A stretch of 64,000 nucleotides of DNA from Angomonas deanei (lineage: Eukaryota > Euglenozoa > Kinetoplastea > Trypanosomatida > Trypanosomatidae): the NCBI GenBank assembly GCA_903995115.1, contig LR877154.1, positions 620,001 through 684,000 of the forward strand. The letters run 5' to 3'. The notes beneath the pieces were generated by a model that saw only the letters and a program-made list of their open reading frames with translations, had not been told where the DNA came from and ran no database searches. A program made the translations under genes and the position numbers. Shown here in pieces: positions 1 to 7,989 of the stretch (within the stretch, counting starts at the first letter, position 1; every line of letters starts with the position of its first letter).

Positions 1-844
1 ACAGCAAATTCGGAAATGCATATAGATGCCCACTTTTTTTTTTTTTTTTTGTTTTCATGTCCGTCAATTCTGCGGATTTTTTTTATTATAACTTTCTACA
101 TAGATCCGTTTGAGATGACAAAGAATGAGTACTTTCCTTCTTTTTGTTTTAATTTCAGGCCGTCTTCAGTTTTCATTACTCCTGCTGCGCTCTTAATACG
201 TTTTCCGTTTCTCTCCTTTTTTTTTTTTTGCGACCCAAAGAGTATCCACCGGTAAGCTTCTCCCTCAAGCACACCAATTAAATGAAAACGATGATTCGAC
301 GCGTTGAGAATAGGAAGCTAATTTAGGAATTCAAAGTTTGCCACGTCCGCTGTGGACTTTTTATGGCAAGCGGCTCTATTTCAGCCGTTTAACAACGCCG
401 AGATTTTGAGTATTTGCCTTGAAAACTACAAAGTTATCCTGTAGGATACCTGTGTATTTCCACCGTATTTTTACCTCTGCGCGTCCCTCCTTTTTTGATG
501 AACAGTATTACGCTGATCCGTAACGCTTATTTGAGGTTATTTCACTTTCGACAATGGTATTAGCCATAAAAGCACCGAGAAACCCTGCTTTTTCAGATGT
601 CCCTGCTACGTGCGTTTTTTTTTTTTCGTTAAAAAACTAAAATAGCGTCATATTTCTCTTCTTTTTTTCTTTGCGTTGTCTCTGGACCATCATAGCATGT
701 ACTGCCTTGCGTTGGCTCCTCTCTTTTATTTTTTACTCTCCATCAACAACGAAAAGAAAAAATATATAAAAAACGCCTATCGCTTCGTCTCCCCTTTTTC
801 CTTCTTCCGGAGTAAGGTAAACCAAGGGATTCATTTTCGCGCAC
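1..844. other. Upstream spacer without a convincing gene
   Basis: The interval is AT-rich with several long T runs (near 35-50, 220-230, 618-630 and 664-672) and pyrimidine tracts ending in AG, the last around 790-812 just before the first gene. The short open frames here are phenylalanine-rich translations of T runs and do not look coding. Between about 345 and 450 there are three consecutive short inverted repeats (345-348/354-357, 368-375/383-390 and 435-439/444-448), the second with eight paired positions including one G-T pair. They may mark a structured RNA, but no known RNA family was recognised. Confidence 0.5.
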
Positions 845-1600
845 ATGACACAACGCCATCTTCGGCCGAAATGCGAAACATACCTAAAGTATCTCTTCAA
901 AAAAACGGATGAAATGCAATCTCTACACCAGATTTTGCCGGGTCGCTCCAGCTCAAGCGCAGATTTGTTGCAATTCCAGAAGGAACTTTGTAGTGTGGCG
1001 ACGGGTGAGGGCTATAAGTTCGCGGGGGTAAAACTGGTCCCGCCGTCGCATGAAATCGTTAAAGGGTTCCAGGGCAGTGAAATTTTGATGAGCCCTGTCT
1101 TTTCGAGGCCCTCCATAGATAAAAAATTTTCTATAAAACATTTGAATATCAACGGTGTTGAACCGGGAATTTGCCTGTTCACCAATAGATCTTCTGGTCG
1201 ATGGGAATACTCTTCGTTGTCGCCTGCCCTAGAGTTGACAGGCTCCCGCTTTCCTTTTTTTGCGTCTTCCCTCAATGAATACCACAGTGACTTATGCGGG
1301 AATGTGAATGTCATTACCGGAAAACGGCTGTTTGTCAAACCGTCTGAGAGTGATTTGACCTATCATTTTGTAGTCTCGCGTGATGGTGAACCCGTTTCGG
1401 TGGGGTTTGGAAAGCTTTTCGAGACAAATATTCTTAAAACCACCGAAGCCGTGCGGTCTTTCGTTAATTCACTCGGCGTGACCTTCGAGGATGATCATTT
1501 CGTTCTTTTTAGTGGAGTTGGGCCGAAAACAAATGCGTCTCCGGGACATTATACAATGAACTGGGGTAAATTCGGCACTACGAGTTGTACCCTGCTGTGA
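845..1600 (+). CDS. FAH/2-keto-4-pentenoate hydratase-like protein
   Basis: The 251-residue product resembles MhpD-type hydratases of the fumarylacetoacetase superfamily along its length. The end (around HFVLFSGVGPK and GKFGTTS) matches their closing strands, and the middle, from the Gly-Asn-Val stretch to the SVGFGK region, matches the central beta fold. In this family a Glu-x-Glu pair and a third Glu bind the metal. Here the first Glu (E106, in VEPG) and the later one (about E130, in PALELT) are present, but the second of the pair is Gly108, so activity is doubtful. The start chosen is the first ATG after the AG near 812; an in-frame ATG at 914 is an alternative. The assignment rests on pattern similarity only. 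The family is common in bacteria, so a bacterial origin is possible. Confidence 0.6.
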   Translation: MTQRHLRPKCETYLKYLFKKTDEMQSLHQILPGRSSSSADLLQFQKELCSVATGEGYKFAGVKLVPPSHEIVKGFQGSEILMSPVFSRPSIDKKFSIKHLNINGVEPGICLFTNRSSGRWEYSSLSPALELTGSRFPFFASSLNEYHSDLCGNVNVITGKRLFVKPSESDLTYHFVVSRDGEPVSVGFGKLFETNILKTTEAVRSFVNSLGVTFEDDHFVLFSGVGPKTNASPGHYTMNWGKFGTTSCTLL

Positions 1601-1724
1601 TTTCATAGTTTTGGCTGACTTTTTATCTCTTACTCCACTGAATTTGCTTTTTTTTTTTTTCGCGTTAAATCTTATGCTACTCACTTTCTATCTTCCTCTT
1701 TTTTTCTTTCTTTGCTAAGAGCGG

Positions 1725-2177
1725 ATGTCTATAAATCAAGAGGGTCTGACAGATCTATTGCCGTGCAATGGCCAGTGTGGAGGTGATTATCCTCTATACT
1801 CATTTGCCCAAACGGATAAAGATGTGACCGTGACCGTTCCTCTACCGAACGGCACAAAAGCGAAGTCAGTTACAGTTGATATCGCTCCCTCCTCACTGCT
1901 CGTGGGACTGACTGGGGCTGACCCGGTTCTGAATGGAAAACTCTTCAAGCCCATAAAATCCAGCGAGAGCACCTGGTACTTGGACAACGGTAACTTGATA
2001 GTGATTTTGGTGAAGGGAAATCTGAAATACGAAGAGTGGTGGCCTCATGTGGTTGAAGGTGAGAGACAGATAGACATGAAAACATTGAAACCGCCTGAAT
2101 TACACGTCTCGGAACTGGATGAGGGTGCCCAAGCCAAGGTTGCTCAGATGATGCTTGAGCAGCAAGGACGCCGGTGA
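1725..2177 (+). CDS. NudC-like CS-domain protein
   Basis: This 150-residue protein is a short NudC family member, little more than one CS (p23/HSP20-like) domain over about residues 25-115, followed by the diagnostic NudC tail with WWPHVVEGERQID and a closing helix ending in AQMMLEQQ. NudC proteins act as Hsp90-linked chaperones, often for WD-repeat clients and dynein-related complexes in the cytoplasm. The short size fits the NUDCD2-like or minimal type rather than full NUDC, which has an extra N-terminal dimerising region. It follows the hydratase-like gene by about 120 bp, and a pyrimidine tract ending in AG lies just upstream (1690-1720). Confidence 0.88.
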   Translation: MSINQEGLTDLLPCNGQCGGDYPLYSFAQTDKDVTVTVPLPNGTKAKSVTVDIAPSSLLVGLTGADPVLNGKLFKPIKSSESTWYLDNGNLIVILVKGNLKYEEWWPHVVEGERQIDMKTLKPPELHVSELDEGAQAKVAQMMLEQQGRR

Positions 2178-2334
2178 TTATTTCCACGGAAGTGGCGTTA
2201 TATGCTTTGAGCTTTTCCAAAAAACAACAACACAACTTTCAATTTCCATACGTTGATTTTCTTTGTTCGATTTCCCAAACGTCTCCCTTTCTCACCCCAT
2301 TTTTCCTTTCGTTCTTTTATAGTTTCTCTTAAAC

Positions 2335-2535
2335 ATGGGCAAAGTCCACGGATCTCTTTCTCGTGCCGGTAAGGTCAAGAATCAAACCCGCGTTGTGGCT
2401 AAGGCTGAAAAGCCCAAGCAGCCCCGCGGCCGCGCTCTCAAGCGCCTGAAGTACACCAAGCGCTTCCTTGCCAAGACCCTCAAGCCCGGCGAAAAGGTCA
2501 AGATGAACAAGCAACCCCCTGGTAAGGCTGGTTAA
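2335..2535 (+). CDS. RPS30: 40S ribosomal protein eS30 (copy 1)
   Basis: The 66-residue product is eS30, a small basic protein near the decoding side of the small ribosomal subunit; [16 protein letters not shown] and the KRLKYTKRF segment are the family hallmark. There is no ubiquitin-like (FUBI) domain fused in front, unlike in animals and as in yeast and trypanosomatids. Codons are mostly C- or G-ending, as expected for a highly expressed gene. A second copy with an identical protein begins 410 bp downstream. A pyrimidine-rich tract (2280-2330) ends close to the ATG. Confidence 0.97.
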   Translation: MGKVHGSLSRAGKVKNQTRVVAKAEKPKQPRGRALKRLKYTKRFLAKTLKPGEKVKMNKQPPGKAG

Positions 2536-2744
2536 TTTCACTGAAGCTGTTGGGTCATTGAGAGAAACACACTTTTTTTTTCTGATTTATAATCTTCATT
2601 TCCTATTCTTTGGCGCTCCGCTTTGAGACCTATCTGCTGGCTGATCCTCTGATGTTTCTTTCCTTTTTTCGATTTCCGAAATTTCTCCTTTTCTCTCTCC
2701 ATTCTTTTTTTCTTTTCTTTTTTTCTCACGAAGGAAATATAGAA

Positions 2745-2945
2745 ATGGGCAAAGTCCACGGTTCTCTCTCTCGTGCCGGTAAGGTCAAGAATCAAACCCG
2801 CGTTGTGGCTAAGGCTGAAAAGCCCAAGCAGCCCCGCGGCCGCGCCCTCAAGCGCCTGAAGTACACCAAGCGCTTCCTTGCCAAGACCCTCAAGCCCGGC
2901 GAAAAGGTCAAGATGAACAAGCAACCCCCTGGTAAGGCTGGTTAA
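2745..2945 (+). CDS. RPS30: 40S ribosomal protein eS30 (copy 2)
   Basis: The encoded protein is identical to copy 1, and the two 201-bp coding regions differ at only three synonymous positions (Gly, Leu and Ala codons). Sequence before the ATG and after the stop is unrelated to that of copy 1, so similarity stops at the coding boundaries. A long pyrimidine tract (2655-2728) precedes it. An in-frame ATG at 2610 lies before and inside this tract and would add a hydrophobic leader made of T-run codons; it is not used here because the acceptor AG lies after it. Confidence 0.97.
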   Translation: MGKVHGSLSRAGKVKNQTRVVAKAEKPKQPRGRALKRLKYTKRFLAKTLKPGEKVKMNKQPPGKAG

Positions 2946-3159
2946 TTGGACCAAACGGAGACGTTTATTTCCATATTTTTTGTCATTTTCTTTTACCTTT
3001 ATTTCAAGCTGCCTTTGTTGATGTTATAACAGTGACTTTCCTCGTCTCATTTCTTCTGTGTACTATCCGATACCCCCTTCACAACTTTCCCTCTTCTCTT
3101 AATTGTGCAACTCTTTTGTTAAGTTCAGATTTTCGGCCAAAGTCTCCTATTACTTTTAA

Positions 3160-5331
3160 ATGGGTTGCTTTAATTCCAAAGCTGTGGCGGGCAAGGAAAA
3201 GCCCGCGAAGGACACCAAAAAGTCTGGAAAAGATACAAAAACCGGCGCGAAGAAGAATGCCAGTGGCGAACCCAAGCCGCAAAATAACGAACCTACTGCG
3301 TCTGTCATCGAGCAGAAGAAAGACGCAGACACGAAATCGGGTAATCCACAGGAAAGTTTCCTGCTCTCGGTTTTGGAGGGAACTGAACATTTTTTCAGCA
3401 CGCTGCCCGATTCGGACGCCATGAAGCAGGTTATCGCCCTCACGTTTGTCAATTCTTCCATCGAGGTCACACGAACGAAATTCCGCATAAAGTTCGAGGC
3501 GGTAAAGGAAATACTGGCCACGCTCACCAAAAAGATGCCGCTCCTCAACGGCTGCCTGTCCAAAACGGAGGAACGAAGCATGGATGACGGCTTTTCGCGC
3601 ATTTTATTGGCGTGGGCGAACAACAATTCCACATTCGAGAAGAAAATATCGGCACAAGCCGGACAGGCGGTGCTGGATGTACTGTACATTCGGTACACGT
3701 TAAACGATCAAGTTTCGTTCGAGGAAATACTAAAACTTCATTTCCGCTGGGTGTCGGTCAATCAGGCGGCGTTAGAGGTGTTTTCCAAGTTTTCTGAAGG
3801 CAAGGATGTCATGACCCCTGATCAACTGGGAAAATTTCTCCGTGAAACGCAGCGCGTAGACGACATAACAGACAGACACATCACCGAAAAGTACAAGTAC
3901 CGCTTCGGTGGGGGTGTCCATCGTTACAATTTTGCTAGTTACACTGGTAGTGTTTTGACGAACAATGTGATCGATCCTTCCTGCACGTCTGACGTTTGGC
4001 AAGACATGACGCAAAGCTTCACCCACTATCTTATTGGGTGTACGCGGATCAACAGCGAAGCCGACGTGAATCGCGCCATATCCGAAAGCACCTGCAGGGC
4101 GTTTGTAGTGGATTTGAAGAAGAACAAGAACGGCCAGTTGTGTACCGGGACGTGCCCGCTCCTAACGCTCCTAGACAACATCAAGAAAAATGGGTTTACC
4201 CACAGCACTTACCCAATCGTCATCTTCCTCTCGCCAGCGTCTGCCCCTCCGGTTGATGTTCAAGATGAGGCGGCCAAGTTAATCGTGGACACGTTGGGCA
4301 CCATGCTGGCCAAAGGTATGATGTTTGAAGGCGCCGCGATCAGCGATCCCAAGTTTAGTCCCGGCGCTCTGCGGAAGAAAGTCTTGATTGCCAGTTTTCA
4401 AGGCGAGCTGAAGCCTTTTGTCGGCTTCTTGGTGGCCGATATGAACAAGGACGGCCTTGGCGTCCGCGTGACGGACATAGTAGAAGGAACACCCGCGGCA
4501 AAGGGAGGTGTCATAAAGGATGACTGGCTGACCCACATTGGCGACCAACCAATCAAGAACAAGGCTCACCTTCGTGAGTGTTTGGCAAAGCTAAAAGTGG
4601 GACAGGAGGTCAAGGTAAAGCGTGAAAATATGGATGAGCTAACAATCGTTGTGGGCGGCACGGTGGATCCCCAGGACAAGTCTGTTTCCTCCGCACTTTC
4701 TGGCATAGTCTTTTTCCGTTTAACGAAGAATCTTCAAGACAACAAGCCGTGGGACACGGTTTGTGTTGACGCCGCCAAGGTGAAATCCTCTTCTTTAAAT
4801 CGAACCTCTCTAGCTGGATACTTTGCCCACGTTTCGATAAACGGCAGCGCGTCGAACGTGCAAGAGTTAATTGGAGATGCCCTCAACGCCGGCATACAAT
4901 TTATCGATGGAGACCTCAGCGAGACGTGCTTGGCTTTTAATCGCGGCCGATTTTACAACAACGGCCGGTGTGGTTATCTGCTGAAGACGAGTCTTGAAGG
5001 AGAAAAGTACCCAGACTTGGGCTTTGACGTCATTTGTGGCCCAAGAGCGGTTGGATGCTCTCCAATGACAGGGGGAACCGTAAAGGTGTTTGGTACTGGC
5101 TCTGCCAGACTAAGCGGGACACGCGTTTCTGTATCGGGTTACAATGAGTCGAGTGTTGTTGTTTTGGAAATGACATGTGAACAGAATGGCGAAGAACACA
5201 CCTTCATTGCCTCCTTTAGTCCAACACTGATTCGTCAGGGTTATCGAGCGCTGCCTTGCATTGCCCAAGACGAAGAGAAGGTTGTTCCTCGTCGCATCCA
5301 CGGCGTTTACCTTTTAGTGAACAGTGCCTAA
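3160..5331 (+). CDS. PI-PLC-like pseudoenzyme with inserted PDZ domain
   Basis: A 723-residue protein. It starts MGCFNSK, a good N-myristoylation plus palmitoylation signal, followed by a Lys-rich stretch. EF-hand-like helices lie around 190-270. A PLC X-like half (about 270-405) begins WQDMTQSFTHYL, matching the canonical QDM.QPLSHY start. A PDZ domain (about 416-505, with LGVRVTDIVEGTPA) sits where other PLCs have the X-Y linker. The Y half (512-620) holds FNRGRFYNNGRCGYLLK, and a C2-like tail ends the protein. The two catalytic His positions are Arg296 and Thr329, and the usual calcium ligands Asn, Glu and Glu are also replaced. It therefore looks like a non-catalytic, membrane-anchored phosphoinositide or scaffold protein. 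The architecture is seen directly; the role is inferred. Confidence 0.85.
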   Translation: MGCFNSKAVAGKEKPAKDTKKSGKDTKTGAKKNASGEPKPQNNEPTASVIEQKKDADTKSGNPQESFLLSVLEGTEHFFSTLPDSDAMKQVIALTFVNSSIEVTRTKFRIKFEAVKEILATLTKKMPLLNGCLSKTEERSMDDGFSRILLAWANNNSTFEKKISAQAGQAVLDVLYIRYTLNDQVSFEEILKLHFRWVSVNQAALEVFSKFSEGKDVMTPDQLGKFLRETQRVDDITDRHITEKYKYRFGGGVHRYNFASYTGSVLTNNVIDPSCTSDVWQDMTQSFTHYLIGCTRINSEADVNRAISESTCRAFVVDLKKNKNGQLCTGTCPLLTLLDNIKKNGFTHSTYPIVIFLSPASAPPVDVQDEAAKLIVDTLGTMLAKGMMFEGAAISDPKFSPGALRKKVLIASFQGELKPFVGFLVADMNKDGLGVRVTDIVEGTPAAKGGVIKDDWLTHIGDQPIKNKAHLRECLAKLKVGQEVKVKRENMDELTIVVGGTVDPQDKSVSSALSGIVFFRLTKNLQDNKPWDTVCVDAAKVKSSSLNRTSLAGYFAHVSINGSASNVQELIGDALNAGIQFIDGDLSETCLAFNRGRFYNNGRCGYLLKTSLEGEKYPDLGFDVICGPRAVGCSPMTGGTVKVFGTGSARLSGTRVSVSGYNESSVVVLEMTCEQNGEEHTFIASFSPTLIRQGYRALPCIAQDEEKVVPRRIHGVYLLVNSA

Positions 5332-5760
5332 ATTCTTGAAATTTAGCCGCCTACTGGTATACCGATTTTTTTTTTTTTCAGGGTTGTTTCTCGAGGTTTG
5401 CTTATAGTGGGAAATGTTTACGTAGAATTCCCTTTTTGTATCTTAGTGTAGGGGAAATTAAACAGTCCAAAAAGCAAGACAGAGCAGCGATTTAGAATGA
5501 TAAAGTGAGTAAAAAGGCAATCGAAGAGAAACACCCGTAAGCAAATTATAACCATAAAAGTAAAAATAAATAGCATTAAGTTTTTTCCGATCCATGTAAC
5601 ACTTATCTCTTGTTTTTAACCTTTTTTTTTTTTTTTAAGAGTTTGCGGTCCGCTCTGTTTTCCGGGATACTCGCTTGTAAAGTCTTTTTTTTTTTTTTAC
5701 GCGTACTTTTTCTTCTTCCCTACACACTCGTGCAATAGTAGTTAATTAGATCGTCAAAAA
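5332..5760. other. Spacer with two T-runs
   Basis: AT-rich spacer with T runs near 5367-5380, 5621-5637 and 5685-5698. The last two are candidate pyrimidine tracts for trans-splicing of the next gene. I see no coding signal or RNA gene. Confidence 0.5.
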
Positions 5761-6949
5761 ATGTTTCGTAAGACTTCTAGGAAACTGTTAGGTTACAATC
5801 CGGTGAACCCAGACACCTCACCGATGCTCATGTACAATCAGTATCATTGGCACTATAATTTGCCCCAGGGAATGGAAAGACCGCACAACGTGAATCGTTC
5901 TCTTCCAGCCCCGTTCTCCAGCATGCATTCCAACGTCAACCGGTATCGCGGGGTTTGGATCGCAACTGACATCCACCCAGCGTTTTTGGTGGCGCTGGCC
6001 CCCCAGCTGAAAAAGTTACCCCACGAAAGAAGTGTTCCCAAAACACCCGTGGAGGAGGTTGTGGCGGAGTATGAGAAGATGGTTCCTCTGATTGGCGATC
6101 AGAAGGCAAAGGACGGTTGGCTTGCTAAGATATTCCAACACTGCGCGTTTCAGAGAAACGGCGACGCTGCGATGGGTTTATGGGACAAGTACTGCAAGCC
6201 GCGCTTTGTGGATGGGAACGAGAAGCCACCCCTCCCTCTCGTCCAGGCTATCCTCTTCTGCTGCAGCAAGTCGGACAACGCGGGATGGAAGCCCATTTTT
6301 GAAAAGTGCCTTAAAGGGCGGTTGGAACCTCTCGCCCATGTTTGACACGCCACAGTGGAGTTATCTGCTGAAGAGCGTCGGAAGGCAGGGTGACGAGCAA
6401 GGGATCAAGATGATCTTGGAGGAGATGCTGGACGTGCAGGCGGACCTGGACCGTGTGGAGGCGCGCTCCATTGTGATCGCCCTGAACGCCGTAAAGGACA
6501 AGGAGATTTATAATTTTGTAAAGAAGTATCTATTCCATTTCGGAGAAAGGAAGGTCAAGTTCCTACGTATCACATACTCTAATTTGAGAGGACACGGCGC
6601 CGAGAAACTGCGTGTTCCGCTGAAAGAGAACGATGCCATGTACTACCACGTCTGCTGGCACGCGGCCATTAGACTACCTAGACAATTCTCTCCGCGCCAG
6701 TTGTACTTTGACTACAAGCCGTCGACGCTGGGCGTCAGCTCCCACGGGGCGAACGCGAAGATTGATGATATTGTCAAGGACAAGATTGAGAAGTGGAAGG
6801 CAGAAGGCCTGCTCCCCGAAGACTACGTGCATGAGGATCGTGTCTACGATCATTCCGCGGCGTTCAAGAATGTTGCAAGACAAGAAATGTGGAAGAAGGT
6901 GCCAAGAATCGTTAAGAATAAGAATTTAGGTTACACTGGGGAATTGTGA
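5761..6949 (+). CDS. PPR-like, probably mitochondrial protein; frameshifted
   Basis: The reading frame opens at 5761 and continues in the next frame from about 6313-6320 to 6949, giving roughly 395 residues together. The frame change falls at TTAAAGGGCGG; one base too many in the A or G run would explain it. Both halves are coding-like, and the sequence across the junction reads as consecutive helical repeats (WLAKIFQHCAFQRNG..., LLKSVGRQGDEQGIKMILEEM) resembling pentatricopeptide repeats. The N-terminus is basic with Ser and Arg and few acidic residues, as in kinetoplast-targeted proteins. Kinetoplastid mitochondrial ribosomes contain many PPR-type subunits, so this is a plausible role, but no specific family was recognised. 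A sequencing indel is more likely than a true pseudogene because the downstream frame is fully preserved. Confidence 0.65.
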
Positions 6950-7080
6950 ATAGTATTAATTAGTTTACTCACATTAACAGTAGTTTATCCCTTTCCTTTT
7001 CTGTGTCCGTCCAGCATACTATTTCACGTTCATGCACGCGCGCTTGACCATTGTTTTTCCTTATTTGATTTCTTCTCTTT

Positions 7081-7135
7081 CTCTTTTTTCGATCAGCGCA
7101 TTTAGCTTTTTTTTTTTTAATTGTTTTATTTTTAG
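7081..7135 (+). promoter_or_regulatory. Predicted trans-splice acceptor
   Basis: A T-rich tract ends in TTTTTAG with the AG at 7134-7135. It sets the ATG at 7159 as the first start of the following gene, because no ATG lies between. Confidence 0.6.
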
Positions 7136-7158
7136 TGTTCACCAACTTGGCGGCGGTG

Positions 7159-7749
7159 ATGTACTGTTTCTCCGGAATACTTCGGTCGAAAGCTTTGCAC
7201 ACCTCTACGCCTTTTGTGGAAGGGGCACTTCAGCTAGTCAAACTACAACTGGCGCATAAAAATGCTTCTCAGGATGGGAACAAAAAGGCCTGTACGGCCA
7301 TAGAAAAAGAATTCTACAGAGAAGTGGAGGCGTTTAGACCTTGCTTTACGTTGTCTGCCTCACTTGAGGTAGCGCAGAAGTATTCCAAGCACATTTACTC
7401 CGCGCTGTGCTACTTTGGCATGCGGGATGATCCTCTGATTCGTCAAATTGATCCACTAGTAGGAAAAGCGAAGATGCGGACGGCGCGGGCGAGTAAGGGG
7501 ATGTTTAAAGGCGTGTCTGGCCCTATCTCCAAGGCGTTTACGGAGAAGCAAGACGACTTTTCCCTATTCGAGGAACCGGAAGTGACCGTCTTCCCAGACG
7601 AGCTTCCTAACCCCCCACAAGTGAACTTGGCGGACCCCAACCGTCGATTCGGTGCCGTCCGGGTACCGCCGCGCCACCGCGGTCACTGGGTGCTGCAGGA
7701 GGCAGAAATAGCGATCACCAAAAATGAACGAAAGGAGGATCCTTGGTAA
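7159..7749 (+). CDS. Unrecognised protein with mitochondrial-type N-terminus
   Basis: A 196-residue protein of unrecognised family. It starts MYCFSGILRSKALHTSTPF, basic and hydroxylated with no acidic residue, which suggests import into the mitochondrion. The body is a mainly helical region (residues 20-90) with conserved-looking aromatic residues, then a proline-rich part (FPDELPNPPQVNLADPNRRFG) and a basic RVPPRHRGHWVLQEAE segment. The shape is typical of kinetoplast ribosomal or ribosome-assembly subunits, but that is only an inference. The preceding gene is also probably mitochondrial; gene order in such clusters is not evidence of shared function. Confidence 0.75.
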   Translation: MYCFSGILRSKALHTSTPFVEGALQLVKLQLAHKNASQDGNKKACTAIEKEFYREVEAFRPCFTLSASLEVAQKYSKHIYSALCYFGMRDDPLIRQIDPLVGKAKMRTARASKGMFKGVSGPISKAFTEKQDDFSLFEEPEVTVFPDELPNPPQVNLADPNRRFGAVRVPPRHRGHWVLQEAEIAITKNERKEDPW

Positions 7750-7929
7750 TTGCGTTTACGGCAGCTTTGCCCGTGTCACATTTAACACTTCACTTTTTTT
7801 TTTTTTTTTTTTGTGCGTACTCTGACAGGGTACAAAACGATATTTTTTTTATTCCAGCCCCTTTCATTTTCCTCTCCCGCACCCCCCTTTTGCTTCAGTT
7901 TTCTACGCCAAACTATTCTTCTCTTTAGA

Positions 7930-7989
7930 ACGTACACATTACGTAAAGTTTTGGCCAAAAGCGGACCCCGCCTTTTGTGTCAACTACGA
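7930..7989 (+). promoter_or_regulatory. Possible non-AUG mitochondrial leader of HisRS
   Basis: After the acceptor AG at 7927-7928, an ACG codon at 7930 opens 20 in-frame codons running without stop into the HisRS ATG. They encode a basic segment ([12 protein letters not shown], then PRLLCQLR) with six Lys/Arg and no Asp/Glu, like a mitochondrial presequence. ACG is one of the better non-AUG starts in eukaryotes. This is inference; the same bases may simply be 5' UTR. Confidence 0.35.

Noticed and set aside
16-255. 79-codon Phe-rich open frame at the window start
   Set aside because: It is mostly translated T runs within spacer DNA and lacks coding composition.
5761-6949. Reading the PPR-like locus as two separate genes
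   Set aside because: No spacer or acceptor lies between the frames, and helical repeats continue across the joint.
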